Positions 24,625 to 34,270 are shown, numbered from the stretch's first letter. The stretch is 64,000 bases of DNA from an uncultured Pseudokineococcus sp. (GCF_947499845.1 NZ_CANMPM010000015.1:1-64000); one strand, 5' to 3'. Numbers and translations are program-made. Notes: generated by a model not told the origin, from the sequence alone.

Positions 24625-24688
24625 CGCCAGCGGGTCGGGGCGTCAGCGGGTCGGGCCGTCAGCGGGTCGGGCCGTCAGCGGGTCGGGG
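24625..24688. repeat. 16-bp tandem repeat containing the thiolase stop codon
   Basis: Four units of CGTCAGCGGGTCGGG(C/G) run from 24625 to 24688. The unit at 24673-24688 contains the thiolase TGA (24675-24677) and its last codons; the other three copies lie downstream of the gene. A recent tandem duplication of the gene's 3' end is the simplest reading. Confidence 0.8.
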
Positions 24689-25904
24689 CGTGGAGCAGCA
24701 GCGCCTCGCCCTGCCCTCCCCCGCCGCACAGCGCGGCGACGCCCGTCCCCCCGCCCCGCGCCCGCAGGTCGAGCGCGAGGGTCAGGGCCAGGCGGGCGCC
24801 CGAGGCGCCGATCGGGTGCCCCAGGGCGATCGCCCCGCCGCGGGGGTTGACCCGGTCGAGGTCGACGCCGAGCTCGCGCACGGAGGCGAGGACGACGGCG
24901 GCGAAAGCCTCGTTGATCTCGAGGACGTCGAGGTCGCGCGGCGCGAGACCGGCTCGGGCGCAGGCACGCTCGACCGCGCGCGCGGGCTGGCTCTGCAGGG
25001 TCGAGTCGGGCCCCGCCACGAGGCCGTGGGCGCCGACCTCGGCGAGCCAGGGCAGCCCGGCGGCCTCCGCCCGCTCCCGGCGCATGACGACGAGCGCGGC
25101 CGCGCCGTCGGACACCGGCGACGCCGAGCCGGCGGTGATGGTGCCGTCGGGCCGGAAGGCCGGTGGCAGCGCGGCGAGGGCCTCCGGCGTCGTGCCCGGT
25201 CGCACGCCCTCGTCGGCCACCACCTCGACCGGCTCGCCGCGGCGCTGGGGCACGAGGACCGGGGTGATCTCCTCGGCGGCGCGGCCGTCGGCCGTCGCGG
25301 CCGCGGCGAGGCGGTGGCTGCGGGCGGCGAGGGCGTCCTGCTCCTCGCGCGTCGAGGCGCCCCGAGCAGTGCCGGAGGCGTCCGCCGCGCGGGCCGCCTC
25401 CTCCACCTCGGTGAGGGCGCCCATCGAGACGTCGGTGAAGGCGTCCCAGAGGCCGTCGTGCGAGGTCGCGTCCTGCACGACGGCGTCGCCGAAGCGGTAG
25501 CCGCCGCGCGCGCCGGGAAGCAGGTGCGGCGCGCCGCTCATCGACTCCATGCCCCCGGCGACGACGACGTCCGCCTCCCCCGCCCGGACGAGCTGGTCGG
25601 CCAGGGCGACGGCGCGCAGCCCCGACAGGCAGACGGCGTTGACCGTGAGGGCCGGCACGGACATCGGCACGCCCGCGGCCGCGGCCGCCTGCCGCGCCGG
25701 GTTCTGCCCCTGGCCGGCCTGGAGGACCTGGCCCATGAGCACCTGGTCGACCTCGCTCGCCGCGACACCGGCCCGCTCGAGGGCCGCACGGATCGCGGCC
25801 GCGCCGAGGTCGACGGCGCGCAGCGAGGACAGCGAGCCCTGGAGGCGGCCCATCGGCGTCCGGGCGCCGGCGACGACCACGGAGACGCGCCCAGGAGCGC
25901 TCAC
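24675..25904 (-). CDS. Acetyl-CoA C-acetyltransferase (thiolase)
   Basis: The 409-residue thiolase has the acyl-accepting cysteine in [10 protein letters not shown], the conserved NEAFAAVV, the histidine motif GHPIGASG and the second catalytic cysteine in CGGGGQG. It condenses or cleaves acetoacetyl-CoA-type substrates; direction and chain length cannot be decided from sequence. It starts with GTG at 25904. It is isolated between tRNA-Met and tRNA-Asn and not in a fatty-acid degradation operon. Confidence 0.92.
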   Translation of the reverse strand: MSAPGRVSVVVAGARTPMGRLQGSLSSLRAVDLGAAAIRAALERAGVAASEVDQVLMGQVLQAGQGQNPARQAAAAAGVPMSVPALTVNAVCLSGLRAVALADQLVRAGEADVVVAGGMESMSGAPHLLPGARGGYRFGDAVVQDATSHDGLWDAFTDVSMGALTEVEEAARAADASGTARGASTREEQDALAARSHRLAAAATADGRAAEEITPVLVPQRRGEPVEVVADEGVRPGTTPEALAALPPAFRPDGTITAGSASPVSDGAAALVVMRRERAEAAGLPWLAEVGAHGLVAGPDSTLQSQPARAVERACARAGLAPRDLDVLEINEAFAAVVLASVRELGVDLDRVNPRGGAIALGHPIGASGARLALTLALDLRARGGGTGVAALCGGGGQGEALLLHAPTR

Positions 25905-26022
25905 GAGGGGGCGCTCACGGGAGGGAGGTCGAGACGACGGGCGACCGAGATCATGAGCGCTGGGGCTCCCCTGCGTCCTGGACGGCGCCCGCCCGCGACG
26001 CTGCGGAGGGCCGACCGCGAGG

Positions 26023-26094
26023 CTCCCGCGGCTGGATTCGAACCAGCAACCGTTCGATTAACAGTCGAATGCTCTGCCGTTGAGCTACGCGGGA
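26023..26094 (-). tRNA. tRNA-Asn (anticodon GUU)
   Basis: A 72-nt cloverleaf with acceptor TCCCGCG/CGCGGGA, anticodon GTT at 26060-26062 and T-arm GGTTCGAATCC. The discriminator is G. CCA is not encoded. Confidence 0.95.
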
Positions 26095-26223
26095 CCGTGC
26101 ACGACCACCATCGGCGACCGAGCGCGACGAGATTAGCAGGACGCGCCGGGGGCTCACGCCGTCGCCCCGCCCGCACCGCGCACCGGACTCCCCGCGGGCC
26201 GTGGACCGGTGGAGGCGGCGGCG

Positions 26224-28227
26224 TCAGGCGCTCTCGGCGCGCAGCCGCTGGAGGTCCGCCGTGAGCGCCGCCGCCCGGGCCCACAGCTCGCCCGCCCGCT
26301 CCGCCTCGCCCGCCGCCTCGGCGCGCTGCGCCCGGCCCGTGACCTCCGCCGACGCCCGCAGCAGGCCCCGCAGCTCGAGCTCGCGCAGCGCCGCCGTCGC
26401 CAGGCGGGCGACGCCCTCCCCGGGCCGCACCATCATCGGGGCGACGGCGAGCTCCTCGACGTAGGGCTGCAGCGACTCCCCGGCGCTCTCGCGCACGCGC
26501 GTGGTCCAGCCGCTGCCGTCCCCCGCGGCGGCGACCCCGCCCAGCGCGCGCAGCACCTCGTGCACGGCGCGGTGGGCCGGGACGGCGAAGGCGTCGTCGG
26601 CGAGGGCGTCGAAGCGGGCGCCGTCCACCTCGGCCGGCGCCTGGAGCACGGCCTGCAGCAGCTCGCGCTCGAGCCGGACGACGGGGTCGCGCGGGTCGGG
26701 CGTCGGCGGGCGGACCTCCGACGGCGCCCCCTCGCGGTGCGCGTCCGCGTCGTGGGGCGCACCGCCGTCGCGGCGGCCGCGCCCGTCCCGCGGGGCGCCG
26801 TCCCCGCCCTGCTCGCGCCGTCCGCCGGCTCCCCCGTCGCGGGAGGGGCCGGGACGGCCGCCCCGCTCGCCGGCCCGGCCCCCCGGGGAGCCCGAGCGGC
26901 CGGCGGCGGCCACGGAGCGCCGGACGTCGTCGACGTCCATGCCGAGCCAGCCGGAGAGCTGGCGCGCGTACTCCGGGCGCAGCGCCGGGTCCTTGATGCC
27001 CGCCACGAGGGGCGCGGCCGCGCGGAGGGCCTGCACGCGGCCCTCCACGGAGTCGAGGTCGAACCGCTCGAGGGTCGAGCGCAGGGCGAACTCGAAGAGC
27101 GGCACGCGGGTGGCGACGAGCTCGGCGACGGCCTCGGGCCCGCGCTCGAGCCGCAGGTCGCACGGGTCGAGGCCGGACGCCTCCACGGCGACGAACGTCG
27201 ACGCCGTGAAGCGCTGGTCCTGCTCGAAGGCCCGCAGCGCCGCCTTCCGCCCGGCCTCGTCGCCGTCGAAGGTGAAGACGACCTCGCCGCGGAAGGCGTC
27301 GTCGTCCACGAGCAGCCGGCGCACGGCCCTGATGTGCTCGGGCCCGAAGGCGGTGCCGCACGTGGCCACCGCCGTCGGCACGCCCGAGAGGTGGCACGCC
27401 ATGACGTCGGTGTAGCCCTCGACGAAGACGACCTGGCGGCGCCGGGCGATCTCCCGCTTGGCGAGGTCGAGGCCGTAGAGCACGGTCGACTTGTCGTAGA
27501 GCGGCGTCTGCGGGGTGTTGAGGTACTTGGGCCCCTGGTCGGACTCGAGGAGCCGGCGGGCGCCGAAGCCGATGGTCGCCCCCGCGACGTCGCGGATCGG
27601 CCAGACGAGGCGCCCGCGGAACCGGTCGTAGACCCGGTCGCCGGACTGGGCGCGGCTCACGAGGCCGGCGGTGGCGAGCTCGTCGTCGCGGTAGCCGCGC
27701 CCGCGCAGGTGCTTGGTGAGCGCGTCCCAGCCCTCGGGGGCGAAGCCGGCGCCGAAGTGCTCGGCCGCGGCGCGGTCGAAGCCCCGCTCGGCGAGGAAGC
27801 GCCGCGCCACCCGCGCGCCCGGGGAGGCGAGCTGCTCGGCGAAGAACTCGGCCGCGACGCGGTGGGCGTCGAGCATCCGCTGCCGGGCGCCGACGTCCTG
27901 GCGCCGCGGGCCGCCGGAGCCCTCCTCGTAGCGCAGCTGGACGCCCGCGCGCTGGGCCAGGCGCTCGACGGCCTCGGGGAAGGTGAGGTGGTCGACCTCC
28001 TGGAGGAAGCGGAAGACGTCGCCGCCGGCCCCGCACCCGAAGCACTTGTAGAACCCGACGGCCGGTCGCACGTGGAAGGACGGCGAGCGCTCGTCGTGGA
28101 AGGGGCACAGGCCCTTGAGCGAGCCCGCGCCGGCGGGCTTGAGCGTGACGTACTCCCCGACGACCTCGTCGAGGCGGACCTGCTCGCGGACGGCGTCGAC
28201 GTCCTCGCTGCGGATCAGGCCTGGCAC
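26224..28227 (-). CDS. dnaG: DNA primase DnaG
   Basis: The 667-residue primase makes RNA primers at replication forks. The N-terminal zinc finger has Cys41-His44-Cys62-Cys65. The TOPRIM catalytic core has VFVEGYTDVMA and FTFDGDEAG. A variable Gly/Arg/Asp-rich linker (about 440-500) leads to a C-terminal helicase-binding domain with DPVVRLERELLQAVLQAP. The GTG at 28227 lies 6 nt after a TAGACT -10, so the mRNA is probably leaderless. Confidence 0.96.
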   Translation of the reverse strand: MPGLIRSEDVDAVREQVRLDEVVGEYVTLKPAGAGSLKGLCPFHDERSPSFHVRPAVGFYKCFGCGAGGDVFRFLQEVDHLTFPEAVERLAQRAGVQLRYEEGSGGPRRQDVGARQRMLDAHRVAAEFFAEQLASPGARVARRFLAERGFDRAAAEHFGAGFAPEGWDALTKHLRGRGYRDDELATAGLVSRAQSGDRVYDRFRGRLVWPIRDVAGATIGFGARRLLESDQGPKYLNTPQTPLYDKSTVLYGLDLAKREIARRRQVVFVEGYTDVMACHLSGVPTAVATCGTAFGPEHIRAVRRLLVDDDAFRGEVVFTFDGDEAGRKAALRAFEQDQRFTASTFVAVEASGLDPCDLRLERGPEAVAELVATRVPLFEFALRSTLERFDLDSVEGRVQALRAAAPLVAGIKDPALRPEYARQLSGWLGMDVDDVRRSVAAAGRSGSPGGRAGERGGRPGPSRDGGAGGRREQGGDGAPRDGRGRRDGGAPHDADAHREGAPSEVRPPTPDPRDPVVRLERELLQAVLQAPAEVDGARFDALADDAFAVPAHRAVHEVLRALGGVAAAGDGSGWTTRVRESAGESLQPYVEELAVAPMMVRPGEGVARLATAALRELELRGLLRASAEVTGRAQRAEAAGEAERAGELWARAAALTADLQRLRAESA

Positions 28228-28233
28228 GTTCGG

Positions 28234-28239
28234 AGTCTA
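28234..28239 (-). promoter_or_regulatory. -10 element, leaderless promoter of dnaG
   Basis: TAGACT on the minus strand, 6 nt from the GTG at 28227. Confidence 0.5.
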
Positions 28240-28272
28240 GGTCGGGCGCGGCCGGGCGGAGCGGTCGTCCCC

Positions 28273-28325
28273 AGCCCCGGTCGTCCCAGCCCCGGTCGTC
28301 CCCCAGCCCCCGGGGCCTCAGCCCC
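28273..28325. repeat. 15-bp repeats between dnaG and the small secreted gene
   Basis: AGCCCCGGTCGTCCC occurs twice in tandem (28273-28302), followed by shorter relatives that run into the stop codon region of the small secreted protein gene. Confidence 0.6.
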
Positions 28326-28334
28326 GGTCGGTCC

Positions 28335-28625
28335 TCAGCCCTGGTGCTGGCCCGTGTTGTCGATGGCGAGGAAGCCGATGTCCGGGTCGGGGTCGGGCCC
28401 CGTCCAGTCCTTGAGGCAGATGACGCCGTCGCCGTTCTTGTCGATGCGGGCGAAGAAGCCCGGGTTCTGGGGGTTGGTGATCTGGGTGCTCTCGAACCAC
28501 GGGCCGAAGCACCGTCCCCCGGGCGGCGGGGCGGCGAGGGCGGCCGGGCCCGTCGCGGTGAGCGCGACGAGGGCGGTGGCGCTCGCGGCGGCGAGCAGGG
28601 GCGTGCGGTGCGACAGGAGCTTCAC
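28335..28625 (-). CDS. Small secreted protein with EF-hand-like loop
   Basis: The 96-residue preprotein has a clear signal peptide: basic start MKLLSHRT, a hydrophobic core and an A-L-A-A cleavage region near residue 31. The mature part of about 65 residues has two cysteines and a loop DKNGDGVICLKDW, which matches the calcium-binding EF-hand loop pattern (D-x-N-x-D-G) in its first half. Two Asp-Pro repeats follow. Function is unknown. The GTG at 28625 has a strong AGGAGG site 6 nt upstream. It interrupts the usual dnaG-dgt adjacency. Confidence 0.78.
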   Translation of the reverse strand: MKLLSHRTPLLAAASATALVALTATGPAALAAPPPGGRCFGPWFESTQITNPQNPGFFARIDKNGDGVICLKDWTGPDPDPDIGFLAIDNTGQHQG

Positions 28626-28814
28626 GGGTGCCTCCTCGGGCGACGGTGCTCGCGGTGCGACGGCGTGGTGGCCGGCGTCCTCGCGCGTCGAGGCCAGGCG
28701 GGAGCGGACCCGGCGTGGGGGAGGTCGGTCCGGGGACCGACGTCCGCGCCGGTCCTCGTGGCGCCGGATGCTAGACCTCGCCGGGACGCGCCGGAAGGCC
28801 CGGCTCGCGCCGTC

Positions 28815-30122
28815 TCAGCGCCCCTGGCGCACGAGCCGGCCGTGCCAGGCGTGGGCGCCGGCGTCGGTGAGCGCGGCGACCTGGTCGACGACGACCCGCA
28901 GCCGCGCGTCGTCGCCGCTCGCGGCCGCGAGGTCGGCGGCGTAGGCGGGCTCGAGGGCCTCGGGGCCCCGGGCGCAGAGGGCCTCGACGAGCTCGGCGAC
29001 GACCTCGCGCTGGCGCACGTACTCGGGCTGGCGGTCGCCCGCCTCCATGACGAAGAGCGCCGCCAGGCCCTTGAGCGCGGCGATCTCCCCCTGCGTCGCC
29101 GTCGGGACGACGACGTCCGCGCCGTACCGCACGAGCGGCTGCTCGCCGTGCGCCTCCTGGGTGGCGCGCCGGGCGGCGTCGACGAAGCGGCCGACGAGCT
29201 GGCTCGTCATGTCCTTCAGCGCGGCCAGCGAGGCGCGCCCGAGGTCGGTGCGGCCGACCCACTCCGGGGAGGCGGCGAGCCGCTGCAGGCCGTCGGCGAC
29301 GGCGGCCGCCTCGAGGCCGTGCCAGCGCGCGGCGAGCTCGGCCACCCGGGCGCGCTGCCCGCGGTCGGCCACGACGCCGAGGTCGAGCCTCCCCGCGACC
29401 ACGGCGTCCTCGACGTCGTGGACGCTGTAGGCGATGTCGTCGGCCAGGTCCATGACCTGCGCCTCGAGGCACCGCCGGCGCCCGGGGGCGTCGCGGCGCA
29501 GCCAGGCGAAGACCTCGTCGTCGCCGTCGGGGCCCGCGTAGACGCCGTACTTGCCGCTGCCGGCCGCGTCGGGCCCGCCGGGGGCCTCCCCGGCGTGCCA
29601 CGGGTACTTCGTGACGGCGTCCAGGCTCGCCCGGGTGAGGTTGAGCCCGCCGCTGCGCCCGGTGGCCGGGTCGACGACCTTGGGCTCGAGCCGCGTGAGC
29701 AGGCGCAGGGTCTGCGCGTTGCCCTCGAAGCCGCCGATCGCGGCGGCGGCGGTGGCGAGCGCCCGCTCGCCGTTGTGCCCGAACGGCGGGTGGCCGAGGT
29801 CGTGCGCCAGACAGGCCGTGTCGACGACGTCGGGGTCGCAGCCGAGCGACGCGGCGAGCTCGCGGCCCACCTGCGCCACCTCGAGGCTGTGCGTCAGGCG
29901 GGTGCGGGCGAAGTCGTCCGTGCCCGGCCCGACGACCTGCGTCTTGCCGCCGAGACGCCGCAGCGCCGAGGAGTGCAGCACCCGGGCCCGGTCGCGGGCG
30001 AAGTCGCCCCGGGCCGCGCTCTTGGGCGCCTCGGCCAGCCGGCGCTCCCGGTCGTGCGGCCCGTACCCGGGCACCCGGGCGTCGTCGCGCCGCACCACCC
30101 CGGCGGCGGGGCGCTCGCTCAC
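28815..30122 (-). CDS. dgt: Deoxyguanosinetriphosphate triphosphohydrolase-like HD protein (Dgt)
   Basis: The 435-residue HD-domain enzyme hydrolyses dNTPs to nucleoside and triphosphate. The metal-binding histidine and His-Asp pair are in RLTHSLEVAQ and CLAHDLGHPPFGHNGE, with the later Asp in DLADDIAYS. The GTG at 30122 overlaps the dus stop (GTGA), so dus and dgt are coupled, the common actinobacterial order dus-dgt-dnaG. Substrate preference among dNTPs cannot be read from sequence. Confidence 0.93.
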   Translation of the reverse strand: MSERPAAGVVRRDDARVPGYGPHDRERRLAEAPKSAARGDFARDRARVLHSSALRRLGGKTQVVGPGTDDFARTRLTHSLEVAQVGRELAASLGCDPDVVDTACLAHDLGHPPFGHNGERALATAAAAIGGFEGNAQTLRLLTRLEPKVVDPATGRSGGLNLTRASLDAVTKYPWHAGEAPGGPDAAGSGKYGVYAGPDGDDEVFAWLRRDAPGRRRCLEAQVMDLADDIAYSVHDVEDAVVAGRLDLGVVADRGQRARVAELAARWHGLEAAAVADGLQRLAASPEWVGRTDLGRASLAALKDMTSQLVGRFVDAARRATQEAHGEQPLVRYGADVVVPTATQGEIAALKGLAALFVMEAGDRQPEYVRQREVVAELVEALCARGPEALEPAYAADLAAASGDDARLRVVVDQVAALTDAGAHAWHGRLVRQGR

Positions 30123-31354
30123 CCGCCCGAGACGGACGCCTCGGCGTCCGCCACCATCCGCGCGGCGGAGCCGGTGAGCTCCCGCGAGTCGAGCCAGCCC
30201 TCGGGGAGGGCGACCCGCTTCGTCGCCGCGGTGCGCCCGCGCGGCCCCTCCGCGTCGTCGCCCGGCCACGGCGCGTCGGCGTCGAGCTCGGCGAGGACCT
30301 CGGCGAGCGCGTCGAGCGTCGGCACCAGGGCGAGGCGCTGCCGCAGCGAGGAGCCCACGGGGAAGCCCTTGAGGTACCAGGCGACGTGCTTGCGGATGTC
30401 GCGGCAGGCGCGGTCCTCGTCCGGCGCCTCCGCGGTGCCGAACTCCTCCGCGAGAAGGACGGCGTGCCGGTGCAGCATCGCCGCGACCTCGCCGAGGGAG
30501 GGGCGCACCCGCTCGGGACGGCCGGCGAAGGCGGCGGCGAGGTCGGCGAAGAGCCAGGGGCGCCCCAGGCAGCCGCGCCCGACGACGACGCCGTCGCAGC
30601 CCGTCTCGGCGACCATGCGCACCGCGTCCTCACCGGACCACACGTCGCCGTTGCCGAGCACCGGCACGCTCGTCACGGCCTCCTTGAGGCGGGCGATGCG
30701 GCTCCAGTCCGCGGTGCCGGAGTAGTACTGCTCGGCCGTCCGGGCGTGCAGCGCGACGGCGGCCGCCCCCTCGCCCTCGGCCGCACGACCGGCGTCGAGG
30801 TAGGTGTGGTGCTCGGCGTCGACGCCGACGCGCATCTTCACCGTGACGGGGACGCCGGCGGGCTCGGCCGCCCGCACCGCCTCGCGCACGACCGAGGCGA
30901 ACAGGGAGCTCTTCCACGGCAGCGCGGCGCCGCCGCCCCGGCGCGTCACCTTGGCCACGGGGCAGCCGAAGTTGAGGTCGACGTGGTCGGCCAGGTCCTC
31001 CTCGACGAGCACGCGGACGGCGGCGCCCACGGTGCGCGGCTCGACGCCGTACAGCTGGGTGCTCCGCAGGGCCACGCCGGGCCCGTGGCGCACGAGCCGC
31101 AGCGACTCGGGCGTGCGCTCCACGAGCGCCCGCGAGGTGACCATCTCCGAGACGAAGACGCCCTCGCCGCCCGCGGCCTCCATCTGCTCGCGGCACAGGG
31201 TCCGGTAGGCCTCGCCGGTGATGCCGGCCATCGGGGCGAGCACGACGGGCGTGCGCACCTCGTGGGGGCCGATGCGCAGCGGACCGGCCCCGGCGGTGGC
31301 CGGGCCCGCGGTCGGAGCGGTGGCGGTGGCGGTCACGCCCCCATCGTCCCCCAT
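30119..31354 (-). CDS. dus: tRNA-dihydrouridine synthase (DusB-type)
   Basis: This FMN-dependent flavoprotein reduces uridines in tRNA. The barrel starts with PVVLAPMAGITGEAYR; the catalytic cysteine is in NFGCPVAKVTRRGGGAA, and the later motifs HARTAEQYYSG, LGNGDVWS and GVVVGRGCLGRPW are all present. The length is about 411 residues from the ATG at 31354, or 405 from the GTG at 31336; both lack a convincing ribosome site. It is translationally coupled to dgt and divergent from the secreted carboxypeptidase. Confidence 0.93.
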   Translation of the reverse strand: MGDDGGVTATATAPTAGPATAGAGPLRIGPHEVRTPVVLAPMAGITGEAYRTLCREQMEAAGGEGVFVSEMVTSRALVERTPESLRLVRHGPGVALRSTQLYGVEPRTVGAAVRVLVEEDLADHVDLNFGCPVAKVTRRGGGAALPWKSSLFASVVREAVRAAEPAGVPVTVKMRVGVDAEHHTYLDAGRAAEGEGAAAVALHARTAEQYYSGTADWSRIARLKEAVTSVPVLGNGDVWSGEDAVRMVAETGCDGVVVGRGCLGRPWLFADLAAAFAGRPERVRPSLGEVAAMLHRHAVLLAEEFGTAEAPDEDRACRDIRKHVAWYLKGFPVGSSLRQRLALVPTLDALAEVLAELDADAPWPGDDAEGPRGRTAATKRVALPEGWLDSRELTGSAARMVADAEASVSGG

Positions 31355-31371
31355 CCCCGCGGCGGGGCCCC

Positions 31372-31435
31372 GGCCGTCCACCGAGGCCGTCCACCGAGGC
31401 CGTCCACCGAGGCCGTCCACCGAGGCCGTCCACCG
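31372..31435. repeat. 13-bp tandem repeat in a divergent promoter region
   Basis: GGCCGTCCACCGA is repeated almost five times without interruption, from just upstream of the dus start towards the carboxypeptidase gene. Confidence 0.85.
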
Positions 31436-31565
31436 CTCGGCGCCCGCAGGGGCCTCCACGCGGACGTCGTGCGGGATCCGGCCGCTCCTCCCCGCGGGGA
31501 CCGGACCTGTGCCACGGTTCGGCGCACACCGGACACCCCCGGTGCTCCCCGAGCCTGGAGCCCCC

Positions 31566-34256
31566 GTGCACCCCTCCCCCCTGCGGCGCGCAGCCGCGCG
31601 CGCGACCGTCGGCGGCGCCGTCGTCGCCCTCGCCGTCACCTCCGCCCCCGCCGCGACGGCCGCACCCCCCGGCGCGGCGCCGTCGTCGGCCCCCGGTCAG
31701 AGCGCCCGCGCGCAGGACGCGCCCGCCTCGGCCGCGGCGCTGGGGGCGGGTGCTCTCGGCCCCGCCGCCCGGTCGCGCGCCGCCGCGCCGTCCGCGGAGG
31801 CGGGACCCACGAGCTACCCCCAGCAGCCGCAGCTGCGGGTCTACCCCGACGACGCCGGCGACGCCTCGATCGCCCGCGGGGCCCTGCCCTACGACGAGAT
31901 CGCGCCTCGGCTCCAGGCGCTCATGGCCCGCAGCGACTACGTGTCCACCGAGGTCGTCGGCACGTCGACCCAGGGCCGCGAGCTGCTCCTCGTCACGCTC
32001 ACGGCGCCCGAGACGCCGGCGGAGACCGCGCAGCAGGCGGCGTGGCGCGACGCCATCAAGGACGACCCCGAGGCCGCCGCCGACGACGCCGCCCTGGCCG
32101 CCGGGTACAAGACGCCGGTCTGGTTCAACAACAACATCCACGGCAACGAGTGGGAGGGCACCGACGCCAGCCTCCAGTGGATGGAGGCGCTCGTGGACCG
32201 CGCCGAGGCCGGGGACGCCGACGCCGTCGCGACCCTGGCGGGCAGCCGCCTGTACTTCACGGTCACCAACAACCCCGACGGGCGGGTGGCCGGCCAGCGG
32301 CGCACCGCGCTGGACCTCGACCCGAACCGCGACTTCATCACCAACGAGACGCCCGAGACGGTCGCCGTCCGCGAGCTCGCCGGCCGCCTCCAGCCGCTCT
32401 TCTTCAGCGACATCCACGGCTACACGAGCGTGCTCCAGGTGGAGCCCTGCGGGCCGCCGCACGGCGAGAACTACGACTACGACCTCTTCATCCCCCACGC
32501 CTACGCCTCGGCGCTGCGCATCGAGGCCGACGTCGCCGCCGCCGACATCGAGGGCAACACCTACCTCGACGACGAGGGCGAGGTGACGGAGGAGAACACG
32601 GGCAAGATCCGCATCCCCTACCGCGACATCCGCTCCGGCTGGGACGACTGGCCGCCCATCTTCACGGCCCAGTACGTCGCCTTCCAGGGCGCCGTCACCT
32701 CCACCGTCGAGCTGCCGCTCGGGCGCGTGAGCACCTCGACGCCGGAGGGCCTCGCCGAGAGCGCTCGCCGGGCGGGCGTCAACACGGCCGTGGCCGAGCA
32801 GGTCATCACCTCGACGACCTCGTACGTGCTCGAGAACGCCGACGAGCTGCTCGCCAACCAGGTCGAGGTCTTCCGCCGCGGCTCCGCGGGCGAGCCGCTG
32901 CGCGAGATCGGCGCCGACCCCGACCCGGCGAGCATCCCCGGCCCCGACCAGTGGGCCCAGGTCTGGGACGAGACCGACGTGTACCGCGCCGAGTTCCCCG
33001 AGGCCTACGTCATCCCCGCCGGGGACCAGCGGTCCGCGGCGAGCGCCGCGCGCCTCGTCGACCACCTCGTCGACCACGGCGTCGAGGTCGGCCAGGCGGT
33101 GCGGGCCTTCCGCGCCGACGGCACCACCTATCCCCGGGGCTCCTACGTCGTCGACATGGCACAGCCCCTGCGCGGCATGGCGAACGTGCTGCTCGCCGAG
33201 GGCAGCGACATCTCCGACCGCGTCCCGAGCATGTACGACGTGTCGGCGTGGAGCCTCACCGACCTGTGGGGCGCCGACGTCCGCCGCGTGGAGGACCTGC
33301 CCTCGACCGGGCGCGGCTCCAGCGTGCTCGCCCGGCCGGTCGAGGAGGCCGCGCCGACGGGCGATGTCCCCCGCGGCACCGACCTGCGCCTGGCCCTCAC
33401 CGGCTCGGCCGAGGTGCGCGCGCTGAACAGCCTGCTGGCGGACGGCGTCCCGGTGGGGCTCCTGCCCGACGGGTCCGCCGTCCTCGACCGCCGCGAGCGG
33501 GCCGCCGCCGTGGCCGTCGCCGCCGAGGAGGGCGTCGTCTTCGAGCGCACGCGCGACGTGACGCCCGGCTCGGACGCGGTGCCGCTGCAGCGCCCGCTCC
33601 GGGTGGCCTACACGACGTCGTCGGCCGTCGACGACGCGGGCGAGGACTACCTCTCGCTCGAGGAGCTCGGCTACGCCGACCCGCTGCGGGTGACCGCGCA
33701 GGGCCTCGCCGACGGCACGACCGACCTGTCCGGCGTCGACGCCCTGTGGGTCGGCTCGGCGCTCTCGCGCGGCGCGCTGCCCGAGGAGGCGCTCGCCGCG
33801 CTGCGCGCCTTCGTCGACGACGGCGGCGACCTCGTCGGCACCGGCGTCGCCGCGGCGTCGCTCGCCCAGACGCTGGGCTACCTCGAGGCCACGGCGGTCC
33901 AGGGCAACCGCTCGGGCAACGGCGTCGTCGCCGTCAGCACGCCGGCCGGCTCGCTGCTCGACGGCTACGCCGAGGACCGCGCCTTCGTCTACGCCCCGGT
34001 GCACTTCACCGGCCTGGGCGTCGGCACCGTCGTGGAGCAGACCTACGGCGACGGCCCGCTCGTGGCCGGCCACTGGCGGGCGCTGGGCGACGGCACCGGC
34101 GGCCCCTCGTCGGCCGCGGGGCAGCCGTCGGTCGTCTCCGGCGAGAGCGCGGGCAGTGGTCGTGCGGTGGTGTTCGGGACCTACCCGACCTTCCGCGTCC
34201 ACCCCCTCGGCATGCTCGACGACGTGGCCCGCGCCCTGGGGTCCGCGACGAGCTGA
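31566..34256 (+). CDS. Secreted M14-family zinc carboxypeptidase
   Basis: The 896-residue preprotein has a signal peptide (basic start, hydrophobic residues about 15-32) and a Pro/Ala-rich spacer. The M14 peptidase domain has zinc ligands His192-x-x-Glu195 (NIHGNEWEG) and His284 (SDIHGYTS), plus the substrate-binding region LDLDPNRDF. The C-terminal half (from about residue 480) carries additional domains, including a ThuA/glutaminase-like segment near DALWVGSALSRG. It probably degrades extracellular peptides. It starts at GTG 31566. It is monocistronic and followed by a bidirectional terminator. Confidence 0.88.
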   Translation: MHPSPLRRAAARATVGGAVVALAVTSAPAATAAPPGAAPSSAPGQSARAQDAPASAAALGAGALGPAARSRAAAPSAEAGPTSYPQQPQLRVYPDDAGDASIARGALPYDEIAPRLQALMARSDYVSTEVVGTSTQGRELLLVTLTAPETPAETAQQAAWRDAIKDDPEAAADDAALAAGYKTPVWFNNNIHGNEWEGTDASLQWMEALVDRAEAGDADAVATLAGSRLYFTVTNNPDGRVAGQRRTALDLDPNRDFITNETPETVAVRELAGRLQPLFFSDIHGYTSVLQVEPCGPPHGENYDYDLFIPHAYASALRIEADVAAADIEGNTYLDDEGEVTEENTGKIRIPYRDIRSGWDDWPPIFTAQYVAFQGAVTSTVELPLGRVSTSTPEGLAESARRAGVNTAVAEQVITSTTSYVLENADELLANQVEVFRRGSAGEPLREIGADPDPASIPGPDQWAQVWDETDVYRAEFPEAYVIPAGDQRSAASAARLVDHLVDHGVEVGQAVRAFRADGTTYPRGSYVVDMAQPLRGMANVLLAEGSDISDRVPSMYDVSAWSLTDLWGADVRRVEDLPSTGRGSSVLARPVEEAAPTGDVPRGTDLRLALTGSAEVRALNSLLADGVPVGLLPDGSAVLDRRERAAAVAVAAEEGVVFERTRDVTPGSDAVPLQRPLRVAYTTSSAVDDAGEDYLSLEELGYADPLRVTAQGLADGTTDLSGVDALWVGSALSRGALPEEALAALRAFVDDGGDLVGTGVAAASLAQTLGYLEATAVQGNRSGNGVVAVSTPAGSLLDGYAEDRAFVYAPVHFTGLGVGTVVEQTYGDGPLVAGHWRALGDGTGGPSSAAGQPSVVSGESAGSGRAVVFGTYPTFRVHPLGMLDDVARALGSATS

Positions 34257-34270
34257 CGCGCTCCCCGCAG

